NCBI GenBank assembly: GCA_026196775.1
Contig: JAPHUD010000012.1
Coordinates: 62,001-126,000, forward strand
DNA: 64,000 nt
Direction of reading: 5' to 3'
Source: Flavobacteriales bacterium
GTDB taxonomy: Bacteria > Bacteroidota > Bacteroidia > Flavobacteriales_E > Vicingaceae
The translations under genes were made by a program, and so were the position numbers. A model generated the notes under the pieces. It ran no database searches. It saw only the letters and a program-made list of their open reading frames with translations, and was not told the origin of the DNA. Positions 16,854 to 26,011 of this stretch are shown one piece after another (position 1 is the first letter of the stretch; the number at the start of each line of letters is the position of its first letter).

Positions 16854-17827
16854 TTTAAAAGTATTTCTTCTAATTTTTTAATGGTTTCTTCTAATGATAA
16901 CGTAGAAAATCCTCCCGCAGCATATACATGTCCGCCACCACCAAAATGTTCTTGAGCTATTTTATTTACATAAACCTCATTTTTAGATCGGAATGAAATT
17001 CTTATTCCATCTTCTTTTTCGGTTAATAAAACCGATAGTTTAATTCCTTTAATAGATAAAGGATAATTTACCAAGCCTTCGGTATCGCCTTTTTTAAAAT
17101 TAAAATCATTCAATTCCTTTAATGAAAGTGCTATATATGCCAAATGATGGTTTTCAAAAACATTCATTTTATTACTCAACGCATATCCTAATAACTTTAA
17201 TCTGTCGGTAGTATTATTGTCATAAACCTCCTGATGAATCATGGCGTTTTCAGCACCTAACGCTATAAGGTGAGCAATTATTCGATGTGTTTCTGCAGTG
17301 GTGGAAGGATACCTGAAAGAACCGGTATCTGTCATTATTCCACAGTAAATGCAAGTAGCAATTGCTTTATTCAACAACTGTTCTTTATTAATTTTATGTA
17401 TAAATTCATAAACTAGCTGAGCTGTAGAACAACAATCGGTATCTACAAAATAATGTTGAGCAAAACCCTGTGTATCTTGATGATGATCTATCATTACTTT
17501 AATTCCTGTAGCTTTTTCTATCACACTTCCCATATCGCCTATTCTGTTTAAAGCGTTGTAATCTAAGCTGAAAATAACTTCGGCAGCATCAATTAGTTTT
17601 TCTGCTTGTTCTTGGTTTTTATCAAAACAAATAACTCGGTCAGCTCCTTCCATCCAATGTAAAAAATCAGGAAAAGCATCAGGAACAATTACAGATACAT
17701 TTTTATCTAACTGACATAGTAAATGATACAACGCTAGCGAAGAACCAATAGCATCTCCATCAGGTCCTTTATGGGTCGTTATCACTATGTTTTTGGCGTT
17801 TTCTATTATGTTTTGCATTTCTATCAT
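16850..17827 (-). CDS. nrnA: DHH-family phosphoesterase, NrnA-like oligoribonuclease / pAp phosphatase
   Basis: This 325-residue protein has DHH motifs: THKGPDGDAIGSSLAL, SLDYNALNRIGDM, VMIDHHQDTQGF and the DHHA1 ending FGGGGHVYAAGG. NrnA degrades nanoRNAs and pAp in bacteria that lack Orn. I chose the ATG at 17827 (MIEMQNI). An in-frame TTG at 17848 would put the start codon upstream of the TATCTTTG promoter box at 17832-17839. The gene leads the FKBP operon and overlaps gldI by four bases. Confidence 0.9.
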   Translation of the reverse strand: MIEMQNIIENAKNIVITTHKGPDGDAIGSSLALYHLLCQLDKNVSVIVPDAFPDFLHWMEGADRVICFDKNQEQAEKLIDAAEVIFSLDYNALNRIGDMGSVIEKATGIKVMIDHHQDTQGFAQHYFVDTDCCSTAQLVYEFIHKINKEQLLNKAIATCIYCGIMTDTGSFRYPSTTAETHRIIAHLIALGAENAMIHQEVYDNNTTDRLKLLGYALSNKMNVFENHHLAYIALSLKELNDFNFKKGDTEGLVNYPLSIKGIKLSVLLTEKEDGIRISFRSKNEVYVNKIAQEHFGGGGHVYAAGGFSTLSLEETIKKLEEILLK

Positions 17828-17831
17828 GGTG

Positions 17832-17839
17832 CAAAGATA
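17832..17839 (-). promoter_or_regulatory. promoter -7 box of the nrnA-gldI-FKBP operon, close enough for a leaderless start
   Basis: TATCTTTG on the - strand fits TAnnTTTG and is followed by CACC and then the ATG at 17827. Transcription from this box should begin at or within a base or two of the start codon, giving a leaderless mRNA. The box also decides against the upstream TTG start. Confidence 0.65.
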
Positions 17840-17892
17840 GTGTTTCAATCATGAAAAAAGTAAAGTTTATTGCTTTTGTAATGTGAAAGTTT

Positions 17893-17926
17893 TAACCGCA
17901 AATACACCAAGTTTTCGCAAAGGACG
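17893..17926. repeat. possible dispersed AT-rich repeat remnant
   Basis: The stretch TTAACCGCAAATACACCAAG, followed by a second CGCAAAGGACG unit, resembles the CGCAAAG-type dispersed repeats common in intergenic DNA of Bacteroidota. Only one copy is seen here. A small stem, AGACG/CGTCT, follows at 17961-17975. Low confidence. Confidence 0.3.
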
Positions 17927-18035
17927 AAAAATACTTAGAAGTCAATTATACGTCATAAAAAGACGTGAAGCGTCTATTGTTTTGTGTGATAAATAATATT
18001 ACTGGCTACAAACGAGCGATTGGTTGAATAATTAT

Positions 18036-18043
18036 TATATTTG
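18036..18043 (+). promoter_or_regulatory. putative -7 box of the secreted orphan gene
   Basis: TATATTTG fits the TAnnTTTG consensus 27 bases before the ATG at 18071. A -33 TTTG at the usual spacing is not seen. Confidence 0.45.
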
Positions 18044-18070
18044 TTGTAAAGTCTATTGTAACGATTGACA

Positions 18071-19123
18071 ATGAACATACAAAAAATGAAAAACATAACT
18101 CTGATACTTTTAATGGTTTTAATATCTTTTAAAACTAGTTTTGCTCAAACACACAATATTAATCTCTCTGATTATAAAAATATTATAGCTAGATATTTTT
18201 CAAATACTTTCAATAAAAACAGCTTATATCTTAAGGAAGTATTAATTCAAAAAGACTCTATTTTCTTTAATACTATTGAGCGTATAGATGCACAAACTAA
18301 AGTTATTGATAATATAAACAATCTTAAAAAAATTAAAAATAACCAAACAATTATTGAGTTAGTTGCTGATTCCTCTTATAATGAAGAAAACTTTTCTGTA
18401 AAAGAAGTTAAATATGAAGTACAAAGAAAAGTAAATAAAGATATTTTTGTTTTAGGTGGATATGCTACATTTAAGATTGTGTACAATGATAAATCTATTA
18501 CTATTACAGAAATAGCCAACACAGGTTTAAGAAGTCCTAAAACACTATTAATTAGTAATCAAAATTTTTATGAGAACAACTATGATGATAAAGAAGATTA
18601 TTGGACATTATCCTCACATCTGTTTTCATATTTAATAAAAAATAAATCTTTACAACAAAAGATTAAAAAATACAATGTAACAAGTTCATTTTTCAGTATA
18701 AAAAATGATTCAACAAACGGTTTTCTCAACACGGGACCGTATAAAACAATAAAGTTCAGGGTTGAATTTCCAAAAAATGTTAGTATTAAATCATTTAAAG
18801 ATAATGATACAATTTATGACAATTTTTTATGGAGAGTTTGGAATTGTGGAAATGAAGATGAAAAAATCAATAATGTCTTAGAAATAAATAAACAAGATAC
18901 AAAAATAAAATATCAATTGATAAACGAAATTAAAGGTAAAAGGAATAAAAAAGAATTATATATAATTAGGTACGGGGAGGCTATTTTTGCTATGAAAGTT
19001 AAATGTTTAAAAGGGTTTGAGTTGTATACTAACCAACTAAGCAAAGAATTATTTATTTCAAAGGTTTTTGAAAAAATAAATTTTTATCACCCAAAATACG
19101 GATGTGTTGAAATTATTCAATGA
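18071..19123 (+). CDS. secreted protein of unknown function
   Basis: This 350-residue protein has a signal peptide (LILLMVLISFKTSFAQ). I prefer the ATG at 18071 over the TTG two codons upstream. After cleavage the sequence is Lys/Asn/Ile-rich with no family I recognise. Features for comparison are ENYDDKEDYWTLSSHLFSY near residues 175-195, a single WNCGN segment near 260 and a C-terminal CVEII. The preceding gene is divergent and the following uvrA has its own promoter, so it seems to be a monocistronic unit. Function unknown. Confidence 0.6.
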   Translation: MNIQKMKNITLILLMVLISFKTSFAQTHNINLSDYKNIIARYFSNTFNKNSLYLKEVLIQKDSIFFNTIERIDAQTKVIDNINNLKKIKNNQTIIELVADSSYNEENFSVKEVKYEVQRKVNKDIFVLGGYATFKIVYNDKSITITEIANTGLRSPKTLLISNQNFYENNYDDKEDYWTLSSHLFSYLIKNKSLQQKIKKYNVTSSFFSIKNDSTNGFLNTGPYKTIKFRVEFPKNVSIKSFKDNDTIYDNFLWRVWNCGNEDEKINNVLEINKQDTKIKYQLINEIKGKRNKKELYIIRYGEAIFAMKVKCLKGFELYTNQLSKELFISKVFEKINFYHPKYGCVEIIQ

Positions 19124-19184
19124 TAAAGCTTTTTCCTCCCTTTGAATAATCCAACCCAAAATATAATTTACCACATAAGAATAG

Positions 19185-19192
19185 TAATTTTG
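19185..19192 (+). promoter_or_regulatory. putative -7 box of uvrA
   Basis: TAATTTTG fits TAnnTTTG and lies 34 bases before the uvrA ATG. No SOS-box-like palindrome is obvious between them. Confidence 0.5.
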
Positions 19193-19226
19193 AGACTTCA
19201 TTTTACACATTACTTACTTTCTATAA

Positions 19227-22040
19227 ATGAGCAAAACCCTTACTAAAGAAAAAACGACTAAAACACATATTTTAATTAAAGGAGCGAGAGTTAACAACCT
19301 TAAAAATATTGATATTGCCATCACTCGAAATAAATTTACAGTTATTACAGGTGTTTCTGGTTCCGGTAAGTCTTCTTTAGCTTTCGATACGCTTTTTGCT
19401 GAGGGGCAGCGTAGATATGTAGAAAGTCTTTCCGCTTATGCTCGTCAGTTTTTGGGTAAATTAGAAAAACCCGCTGTAGATTACATTCACGGAATTGCTC
19501 CTGCCATTGCTATAGAACAAAAAGTAAACACAGTAAATAAACGTTCTACTGTTGGTACTTCTACCGAAATTTATGATTACCTAAAATTGCTTTATGCTAG
19601 AATTGGCAAGACCTTCTCCCCTGTTTCAGGCAAAGAAGTAAAAAAACATACCTTAAAAGATGTGGTAAATTTTATTATCCAACAGACTGAAGGTGAAAAA
19701 ATTATTTTGCTTTCTAAAATTGAGTTTAAAGACAAGAAAAATACAGTCAAAACACTTTCTTCCTTATTACAACGAGGTTTTTCAAGAATTTGGCTTAATA
19801 ACGAAATGCTAAGAATTGACAAAACTCAAGAAATAAAAATAGACACCAATAACACCTATTTAATAATAGATCGTTTTGTTGCTTCCGCAGATGATGAGGA
19901 ACAGCTTAGCAGAATTTACGATAGTGTTGAAACTGCTTTTTTTGAAGGCAAACACGAATGCCAGGTACTTACGTACAAAAATGAACAACCTGTTATTACC
20001 CATTTTAGCAACAAGTTTGAAATGGACGGGATTATCTTTGAAGAACCTTCTGCCCACTTTTTTAGTTTCAACAATCCTTTTGGAGCTTGTAAAAAATGTG
20101 AAGGTTACGGAAGCATTATTGGAATTGATGAAAATTTAGTTATTCCTGATGGCAGCTTGTCTGTTTACCAAGATGCTGTTGTTTGCTGGAAAGGCGAAAA
20201 AATGCAGCAATGGAAAGAACATTTTATTTTAAATGCTACTAAAGAAAAATTTCCCATCCACAAACCTTATGATGAACTTACGCCTGAACAAAAAGATGTT
20301 TTATGGAATGGCAGCCCCTATTTTGAAGGAATAAATGATTTTTTTAAGATGGTGGAAAGCAACAGCTACAAAATTCAATACCGTGTTTTGTTGGCAAGAT
20401 ATAGGGGAAAAACTACTTGTCCCGATTGTAAAGGAACTCGCTTAAGAAAAGACGCTAATTATGTAAAAATTAATAAAACTGCCATTGCTGAATTGGTATT
20501 GATGCCCATAGATCAATTATCCATTTTTTTCAAGAAATTAAAACTATCAGAAAGCGATACTACTATTTCTAAACGATTGCTGATAGAGATTAACAACAGA
20601 CTAAGTTATTTAGAACATGTAGGTTTAGGGTATTTAACATTAAATCGATTGTCGTCAACACTTTCAGGGGGCGAATCACAACGAATAAATTTAGCTACTT
20701 CTTTAGGAAGTAGTTTGGTAGGTTCTATGTATATTTTAGATGAACCAAGTATTGGCTTACACTCTAAAGATACCGAGCAGCTTATTGGTGTACTTAAACA
20801 ATTACAACAATTAGGCAACTCAGTAATTTTAGTAGAACACGATGAAGATATTATGAGAGCTGCTGATGAAATTATTGATATTGGTCCGGAAGCCGGAACA
20901 TTAGGTGGGAATGTAGTTTTTAGCGGAACTTTTAATGAGTTACTGAAAAAAGACAACACCTTAACAGCCAATTACCTTAATAAAACCCTTGAAATTCCTG
21001 TTCCTAAAAAACGCAGGAAATGGAAAAACAAAATTGTGGTAGAAGGAGCTAAAGAAAATAACCTTAAAAATATTACTACAGCTTTTCCGTTGGGCGTTAT
21101 TACTGCTGTCACGGGAGTTAGTGGTTCAGGAAAATCTACTTTAATAAAAAACTGTTTGTTGCCTCAATTAAACCGATATTTAAATGGCTATTCCGATAAA
21201 AACACAAAAATAAAAGGCATTTCTGGTGATATTAATTTAGTTAATGCTGTGGAATATGTCAACCAAAACCCTATTGGAAAATCTTCTCGATCCAACCCTG
21301 TTACTTATATAAAAGCGTATGATGAAATAAGAAACTTATTTTCCAATCATCCGCTATCTAAAAATAGAGGGTACAAACCCGCACATTTTTCTTTTAATGT
21401 TGATGGCGGGAGGTGTGAAACTTGTAAAGGTGAAGGAGAAATTACAGTAGAAATGCAGTTTATGGCCGACATTCACTTAAAATGCAATGAATGTAAAGGA
21501 AAACGTTTTAAACAAGAATTGCTAGATATAAAAATTGGCGACAAACACATTAGCAATATTCTTGATTTAACTATAGATGAAGGTATTGCTTTTTTTGAGC
21601 AACTTCCTAAAGAACAGGGTAAAAAGATAGCAGAAAAACTTAGTCCTTTGCAAGAGGTTGGATTGGGTTATGTACATTTAGGTCAATCTTCTAATACCCT
21701 TAGCGGTGGAGAAGCTCAACGGGTAAAATTGGCAGGGTTTCTAAGCAAAAAAAACAGTAAAGAAAAACTACTTTTTATTTTTGATGAACCTACAACAGGT
21801 TTGCATTTTCATGATATTAATAAATTAGTAAAATCTTTTAACGGACTTATTGCTCAAGGACATACTATTATTGTAATTGAACATAATTTAGATGTGGTAA
21901 AATGTGCCGATTGGGTAATAGATTTAGGTCCAGGAGGTGGAGAACACGGTGGTCAGCTTGTTTTTGAAGGAACTCCTGAAGACATGATAAAAACAAAAAC
22001 ATCGGTAACAGGAAAGTATCTAAAAGAAAAACTGAGCTAA
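19227..22040 (+). CDS. uvrA: excinuclease ABC subunit A (UvrA family)
   Basis: This is a 937-residue UvrA ATPase with two ABC modules: GVSGSGKSSLAFDTLFAEG near residue 45 with LSGGESQRI, and GVSGSGKSTLI near 640 with LSGGEAQRVKLAGF. The second zinc module (GRCETCKGEGE and CNECKGKRF) and the CxxC pairs GACKKCEGYG and TTCPDCKGTR are intact. The segment after the first Walker A region reads FSPVSGKEVKKHT, where many UvrAs have a Cys pair. Some Bacteroidota carry two UvrA paralogues; this could be the second. It recognises damaged DNA together with UvrB; uvrC lies at 44.6 kb in this window. Confidence 0.92.
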   Translation: MSKTLTKEKTTKTHILIKGARVNNLKNIDIAITRNKFTVITGVSGSGKSSLAFDTLFAEGQRRYVESLSAYARQFLGKLEKPAVDYIHGIAPAIAIEQKVNTVNKRSTVGTSTEIYDYLKLLYARIGKTFSPVSGKEVKKHTLKDVVNFIIQQTEGEKIILLSKIEFKDKKNTVKTLSSLLQRGFSRIWLNNEMLRIDKTQEIKIDTNNTYLIIDRFVASADDEEQLSRIYDSVETAFFEGKHECQVLTYKNEQPVITHFSNKFEMDGIIFEEPSAHFFSFNNPFGACKKCEGYGSIIGIDENLVIPDGSLSVYQDAVVCWKGEKMQQWKEHFILNATKEKFPIHKPYDELTPEQKDVLWNGSPYFEGINDFFKMVESNSYKIQYRVLLARYRGKTTCPDCKGTRLRKDANYVKINKTAIAELVLMPIDQLSIFFKKLKLSESDTTISKRLLIEINNRLSYLEHVGLGYLTLNRLSSTLSGGESQRINLATSLGSSLVGSMYILDEPSIGLHSKDTEQLIGVLKQLQQLGNSVILVEHDEDIMRAADEIIDIGPEAGTLGGNVVFSGTFNELLKKDNTLTANYLNKTLEIPVPKKRRKWKNKIVVEGAKENNLKNITTAFPLGVITAVTGVSGSGKSTLIKNCLLPQLNRYLNGYSDKNTKIKGISGDINLVNAVEYVNQNPIGKSSRSNPVTYIKAYDEIRNLFSNHPLSKNRGYKPAHFSFNVDGGRCETCKGEGEITVEMQFMADIHLKCNECKGKRFKQELLDIKIGDKHISNILDLTIDEGIAFFEQLPKEQGKKIAEKLSPLQEVGLGYVHLGQSSNTLSGGEAQRVKLAGFLSKKNSKEKLLFIFDEPTTGLHFHDINKLVKSFNGLIAQGHTIIVIEHNLDVVKCADWVIDLGPGGGEHGGQLVFEGTPEDMIKTKTSVTGKYLKEKLS

Positions 22041-22163
22041 GTAATACTATCAAATTGTTATTAAAACCTGTTTGATTGTGTATAAATTAGAGTGCTAAAA
22101 AATGTTCAACATAAAAAGATTGTTGACTTTTGTTTTTAACTAACTATAAACTAAAACGCTTAC

Positions 22164-23804
22164 ATGAAAGCATCTGATTTATTTATTAAAGCACTCGAGA
22201 ATGAAGGGGTTCAGTACATTTTCGGTGTTCCAGGAGAAGAAAACTTAGATTTCCTAAACTCCTTAAAAAATTCAAATATTCAACTCATAATTACCCGACA
22301 CGAACAAGGGGCGGGTTTTATGGCAGCAACTTATGGCCGGCTAACAGGAAAGCCTGGTGTTTGTATTGCTACTTTAGGCCCTGGAGCAACTAACTTTGTT
22401 ACTCCAGCAGCTTATGCGCAACTTGGAGGAATGCCAATGTTTATGATTACTGGTCAGAAACCTATAAAAAAAAGTAAACAAGGCAGGTTTCAAATTGTTG
22501 ACATTGTTGATCTAATGCGACCTATCACTAAGTTTACTAAGCAAATTGTTAATGCAAACAATATAGCTCCTTTGGTAAGAGAGTGTTTTCGTTTAGCAAC
22601 GGAAGAACGCCCTGGTGCAGTACACTTAGAACTACCTGAAGACATTGCTATTGAAGACGTAGCTAATCAGGTTTTTGAAGTGTCTGATTGTAGAATTCCT
22701 ACTGCTGATGAAAAAGTTGTTCAACAAGCCATAGAAATGATAGAAAAGGCTAAAATGCCACTTTTGTTAATTGGTGCTGGAGCTAATAGAAAAAACACTA
22801 GTAAAGCCCTTACCAATTTTATTGAAAAAACAGGCATGCCTTTTTTTAACACGCAAATGGGAAAAGGTGTTGTTGACGAAAGACATAAGCTCTACTTAGG
22901 AACTGCTGCTCTTTCTGATAATGATTTCTTGCATTGTGCCATCAACAGAGCCGATTTAATCATTAATGTTGGTCATGATGTTATTGAAAAGCCGCCTTTC
23001 TTTATGGAACATGGAGGAACAAAAGTTATTCATATCAATTATTTTCCTGCTCAGGTAGATGCTGTTTATTTTCCTCAACTTAATGTGGTTGGAGATATTG
23101 ATGATTCTATTGAGCAGATGACAAAAACTATTAATAACTCACCAAATTGGGATTTTGCTTATTACGAGAGAATTACCAACGAAGTTGAAATGCACTTATC
23201 AAAGTACGCACAAGATACTCGTTTTCCTACCTTACCACAGCGATTGGTAAATGTTATGAGAGACCTTATTCCTGATGATGGAATTGTATCCTTAGATAAT
23301 GGAATTTACAAAATTTGGTTTGCCAGAAACTATAAATGTTACCAAAGAAACACGCTTTTACTAGATAACGCTTTGGCCACAATGGGGGCTGGACTACCAG
23401 CAGCCATGATGGCAAAAATAATTTATCCCGAAAGAAAAGTGGTAGCCGTTTGTGGTGATGGTGGTTTTATGATGAACTCTCAAGAAATGGAAACGGCAGT
23501 TCGTTTAAAATTAAACTTGGTAGTTATTATTTTAAATGATAATGCTTACGGAATGATTAAATGGAAACAAGAAGGAATGGGCTTTGAAAGCTACGGACTT
23601 GATTATGCAAATCCTGATTTTGTAAAATATGCAGAAAGTTATGGAGCAATTGGACACCGACCTACCAATGATGATGAATTAGTAGCAACAATTGAAAAAT
23701 GCTTAAACAGCGATGGTGTTCATCTTATAGATTTAGCGGTAGATTATTCCTTAAATCACTCCATATTGAATGTAATCTTAAAAGAAAAAACGTGTATTTT
23801 ATAA
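22164..23804 (+). CDS. acetolactate synthase-like thiamine diphosphate enzyme (AlsS/IlvB family)
   Basis: This 546-residue ThDP enzyme has the expected order: a Pyr domain with YIFGVPGEENLDFLN and TRHEQGAGFMAATYGR (catalytic Glu), the middle domain with LLLIGAGANRKN, and a PP domain with VCGDGGFMMNSQEMETA then NDNAYGMIKW for Mg/ThDP. It would condense two pyruvates to acetolactate, or decarboxylate a related 2-keto acid. No regulatory ilvN subunit and no ilvC or ilvD gene lies nearby; instead an aldehyde dehydrogenase follows 42 bases later. A catabolic role with a different donor is therefore possible. Confidence 0.85.
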   Translation: MKASDLFIKALENEGVQYIFGVPGEENLDFLNSLKNSNIQLIITRHEQGAGFMAATYGRLTGKPGVCIATLGPGATNFVTPAAYAQLGGMPMFMITGQKPIKKSKQGRFQIVDIVDLMRPITKFTKQIVNANNIAPLVRECFRLATEERPGAVHLELPEDIAIEDVANQVFEVSDCRIPTADEKVVQQAIEMIEKAKMPLLLIGAGANRKNTSKALTNFIEKTGMPFFNTQMGKGVVDERHKLYLGTAALSDNDFLHCAINRADLIINVGHDVIEKPPFFMEHGGTKVIHINYFPAQVDAVYFPQLNVVGDIDDSIEQMTKTINNSPNWDFAYYERITNEVEMHLSKYAQDTRFPTLPQRLVNVMRDLIPDDGIVSLDNGIYKIWFARNYKCYQRNTLLLDNALATMGAGLPAAMMAKIIYPERKVVAVCGDGGFMMNSQEMETAVRLKLNLVVIILNDNAYGMIKWKQEGMGFESYGLDYANPDFVKYAESYGAIGHRPTNDDELVATIEKCLNSDGVHLIDLAVDYSLNHSILNVILKEKTCIL

Positions 23805-23846
23805 GATTATAAATTAAACAAAAAACGATTAATCAATAATAAAAAA

Positions 23847-25232
23847 ATGTTAAAAGTAGTATCTCCTTATAATTTAGAATTAATAAAAGAAATTCCTGTA
23901 ATAGGAAAAGATGAAGTAGAAAAACAATTACAAACTGCTTATGCCTTATTTGAAAACCAATCTAATTGGTTGCCGGCACATCAGCGAATTGCCATTTTAG
24001 AAAAGACTGCAGAAATAATGAAAGGTCGTGTAGAAGAATTGACTAAAATTGCAGCTCAAGAAGGTGGAAAACCCTATATAGACTCTAAAGTTGAAGTGCT
24101 TAGAGCCATTAATGGAGTGAAATTAGCAGCTGAACATATTGCACAAATTAAAGGAGAAGAAATTCCAATGGGATTAACCCAAGCATCAGTAAATAGAGTG
24201 GCTTTTGTAAGCAGAGAGCCTATAGGTGTTGTTGCTTCTGTTAGTGCTTTTAACCACCCTTTAAACTTAACCATTCACCAAACAGTAACTGCTTTTGCAG
24301 CTGGTTGCCCCGTTATTATTAAACCTGCTTCCACTACTCCACTTTCTTGTTTAAATTTTATTGAAATTTTAAAAGAAGCAGGAATGCCAAAAGGTTGGTG
24401 TCAGGCTGTAGTTTGCGACAGAGAAGCTGCAACTTACTTAGTTACCGACAAAAGAGTAAATTATTTCTCATTCATTGGCTCATCAACTGTAGGTTGGAAC
24501 TTAAAATCTAAACTAGCTCCAGGAACAAGATGTGCCTTAGAACATGGTGGCGTTGCTCCAGTTATTGTTGAAAAAGATGCTGATATAGAAGAATTAATAC
24601 CTGCATTAACAAAAGGTGGTTTCTATCATGCTGGACAAGTATGTGTTTCTGTTCAAAAAGTATTTGTACATGAATCTATTTGCGAAAATGTAGCCCAATT
24701 ATTAGCAACTGAAGCTAAAAAATTAATTGTTGGAGACCCTTTAGATGAAAAAACAGAAGTTGGTCCGTTAATTACACCGCAAGAAAATGATAGAGTTGAA
24801 GCTTGGGTTAATGAAGCTATTGAAAAAGGTGCTAAAGTGCTTTGTGGAGGAAAAAAGATTTCTAATACGTGTTTTGAACCAACCGTATTATTAAACCCTC
24901 CTGCTGATACAAAAGTTTCTACCGATGAAATTTTTGGCCCTGTAGTATGTGTTTACAGTTATACCAACAGATTAGACGCTATAAAAATTGCCAACAGTTT
25001 AGATGTTCATTTTCAGGCAGCAGTATTTACCAAAAACATAGATGTAGCTTTAGATTCAGTTAAAAAGCTAAATGCTACAGCAGTAATGGTGAATGACCAT
25101 ACTGCTTTTAGGGTAGATTGGATGCCTTTTGGTGGTAGAGATGCTTCTGGAATAGGCATGGGTGGTATTCCTTACTCTATACATGAAATGACTAGAGAAA
25201 AATTAATGGTATTGAAAAGCAAATTGCTTTAA
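23847..25232 (+). CDS. NAD(P)-dependent aldehyde dehydrogenase
   Basis: This 461-residue ALDH-superfamily protein has ASVSAFNHPLNLTIHQ, VIIKPASTTPLS, FIGSSTVGWNLK, catalytic Glu in CALEHGGVAPVIVE (near residue 232) and catalytic Cys in HAGQVCVSVQKVF (near 266), then DEIFGPVVCV. EHGG replaces the more usual ELGG around the glutamate. Length is slightly short but complete. It directly follows the ThDP-enzyme gene, which suggests that the aldehyde from the decarboxylation or condensation is its substrate. The specific aldehyde is not inferable. Confidence 0.9.
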   Translation: MLKVVSPYNLELIKEIPVIGKDEVEKQLQTAYALFENQSNWLPAHQRIAILEKTAEIMKGRVEELTKIAAQEGGKPYIDSKVEVLRAINGVKLAAEHIAQIKGEEIPMGLTQASVNRVAFVSREPIGVVASVSAFNHPLNLTIHQTVTAFAAGCPVIIKPASTTPLSCLNFIEILKEAGMPKGWCQAVVCDREAATYLVTDKRVNYFSFIGSSTVGWNLKSKLAPGTRCALEHGGVAPVIVEKDADIEELIPALTKGGFYHAGQVCVSVQKVFVHESICENVAQLLATEAKKLIVGDPLDEKTEVGPLITPQENDRVEAWVNEAIEKGAKVLCGGKKISNTCFEPTVLLNPPADTKVSTDEIFGPVVCVYSYTNRLDAIKIANSLDVHFQAAVFTKNIDVALDSVKKLNATAVMVNDHTAFRVDWMPFGGRDASGIGMGGIPYSIHEMTREKLMVLKSKLL

Positions 25233-25258
25233 TTAAGGTGGTTTCGTAAAATGTTTAT

Positions 25259-25266
25259 TATCTTTG
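25259..25266 (+). promoter_or_regulatory. putative -7 box of the beta-barrel gene
   Basis: TATCTTTG fits TAnnTTTG and lies 25 bases before the ATG at 25292. Confidence 0.5.
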
Positions 25267-25291
25267 AATTTAGAAATTAAACTCCATACTT

Positions 25292-25870
25292 ATGAACATT
25301 TTGTCCGCTTTAAAGACTTTGTTTTTAATTGTTTTATTAATCTCTTTTTCCTTTGCTTCAGCACAAGATGAAGATACTTATGTTTATGGTGATACGCCAA
25401 CAAACAACGACAACAAAAACCAAAATAGAGGTTTTAGCTGGGACAAGGTGACGCTTGGAGGAAATATTGGAGCTACTTTTGGCGATATAACTTATTTTGA
25501 AATTGCACCTGTAGCTGGATATTATTTTACTCCCAACATTATTGGTGGTGTTGGTGTCAACTACATTTATTATAATGATAAATTTATAAACTTTAGCACA
25601 AGCATTTATGGAGGTAGAGTTTTTGGACAGTATTTATTAGATTTCGCCCCTCTTATTGCTCATGTTGAAGCAGAAGTTATTAATGTAGAAAAATTTAATC
25701 GTGAAAGATTTAACATTTATAACTTTTATGTTGGTGGTGGTTTGCGTCAAAACTTAGGAGGTAATTCCTATCTTTTTTTAATGGTGTTATGGAATTTAAA
25801 CGAAACTCAAGAATCTTTTTATATTCAGCAAAACCCAATTTTCAGGTTTGGTATTGCTATAGGTTTGTAA
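25292..25870 (+). CDS. outer-membrane beta-barrel protein
   Basis: This 192-residue protein has a signal peptide ending FSFASAQ, then a short acidic, Asn-rich linker. Alternating amphipathic strands follow: DKVTLGGNIGATFGDITYF, IAPVAGYYFTPNIIGGVGV and YVGGGLRQNLGGNSYL. The protein ends with FRFGIAIGL, a typical aromatic-rich barrel C-terminus. Size fits an eight-strand OmpX/OmpW-like barrel. It has its own promoter box. No ligand is inferable. Confidence 0.75.
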   Translation: MNILSALKTLFLIVLLISFSFASAQDEDTYVYGDTPTNNDNKNQNRGFSWDKVTLGGNIGATFGDITYFEIAPVAGYYFTPNIIGGVGVNYIYYNDKFINFSTSIYGGRVFGQYLLDFAPLIAHVEAEVINVEKFNRERFNIYNFYVGGGLRQNLGGNSYLFLMVLWNLNETQESFYIQQNPIFRFGIAIGL

Positions 25871-26011
25871 ATTAAAAAGCTAAGCTCAATTACTAATTTA
25901 ATTTCTAGCTTTCATAAAAAGTATATTTTCAAAGCACAAATTAATGAAACATTGCCATTAAAACCTCAGCAAATAAAATAAGCAGCTTTGTTTTTATATA
26001 AAGAAACATCC

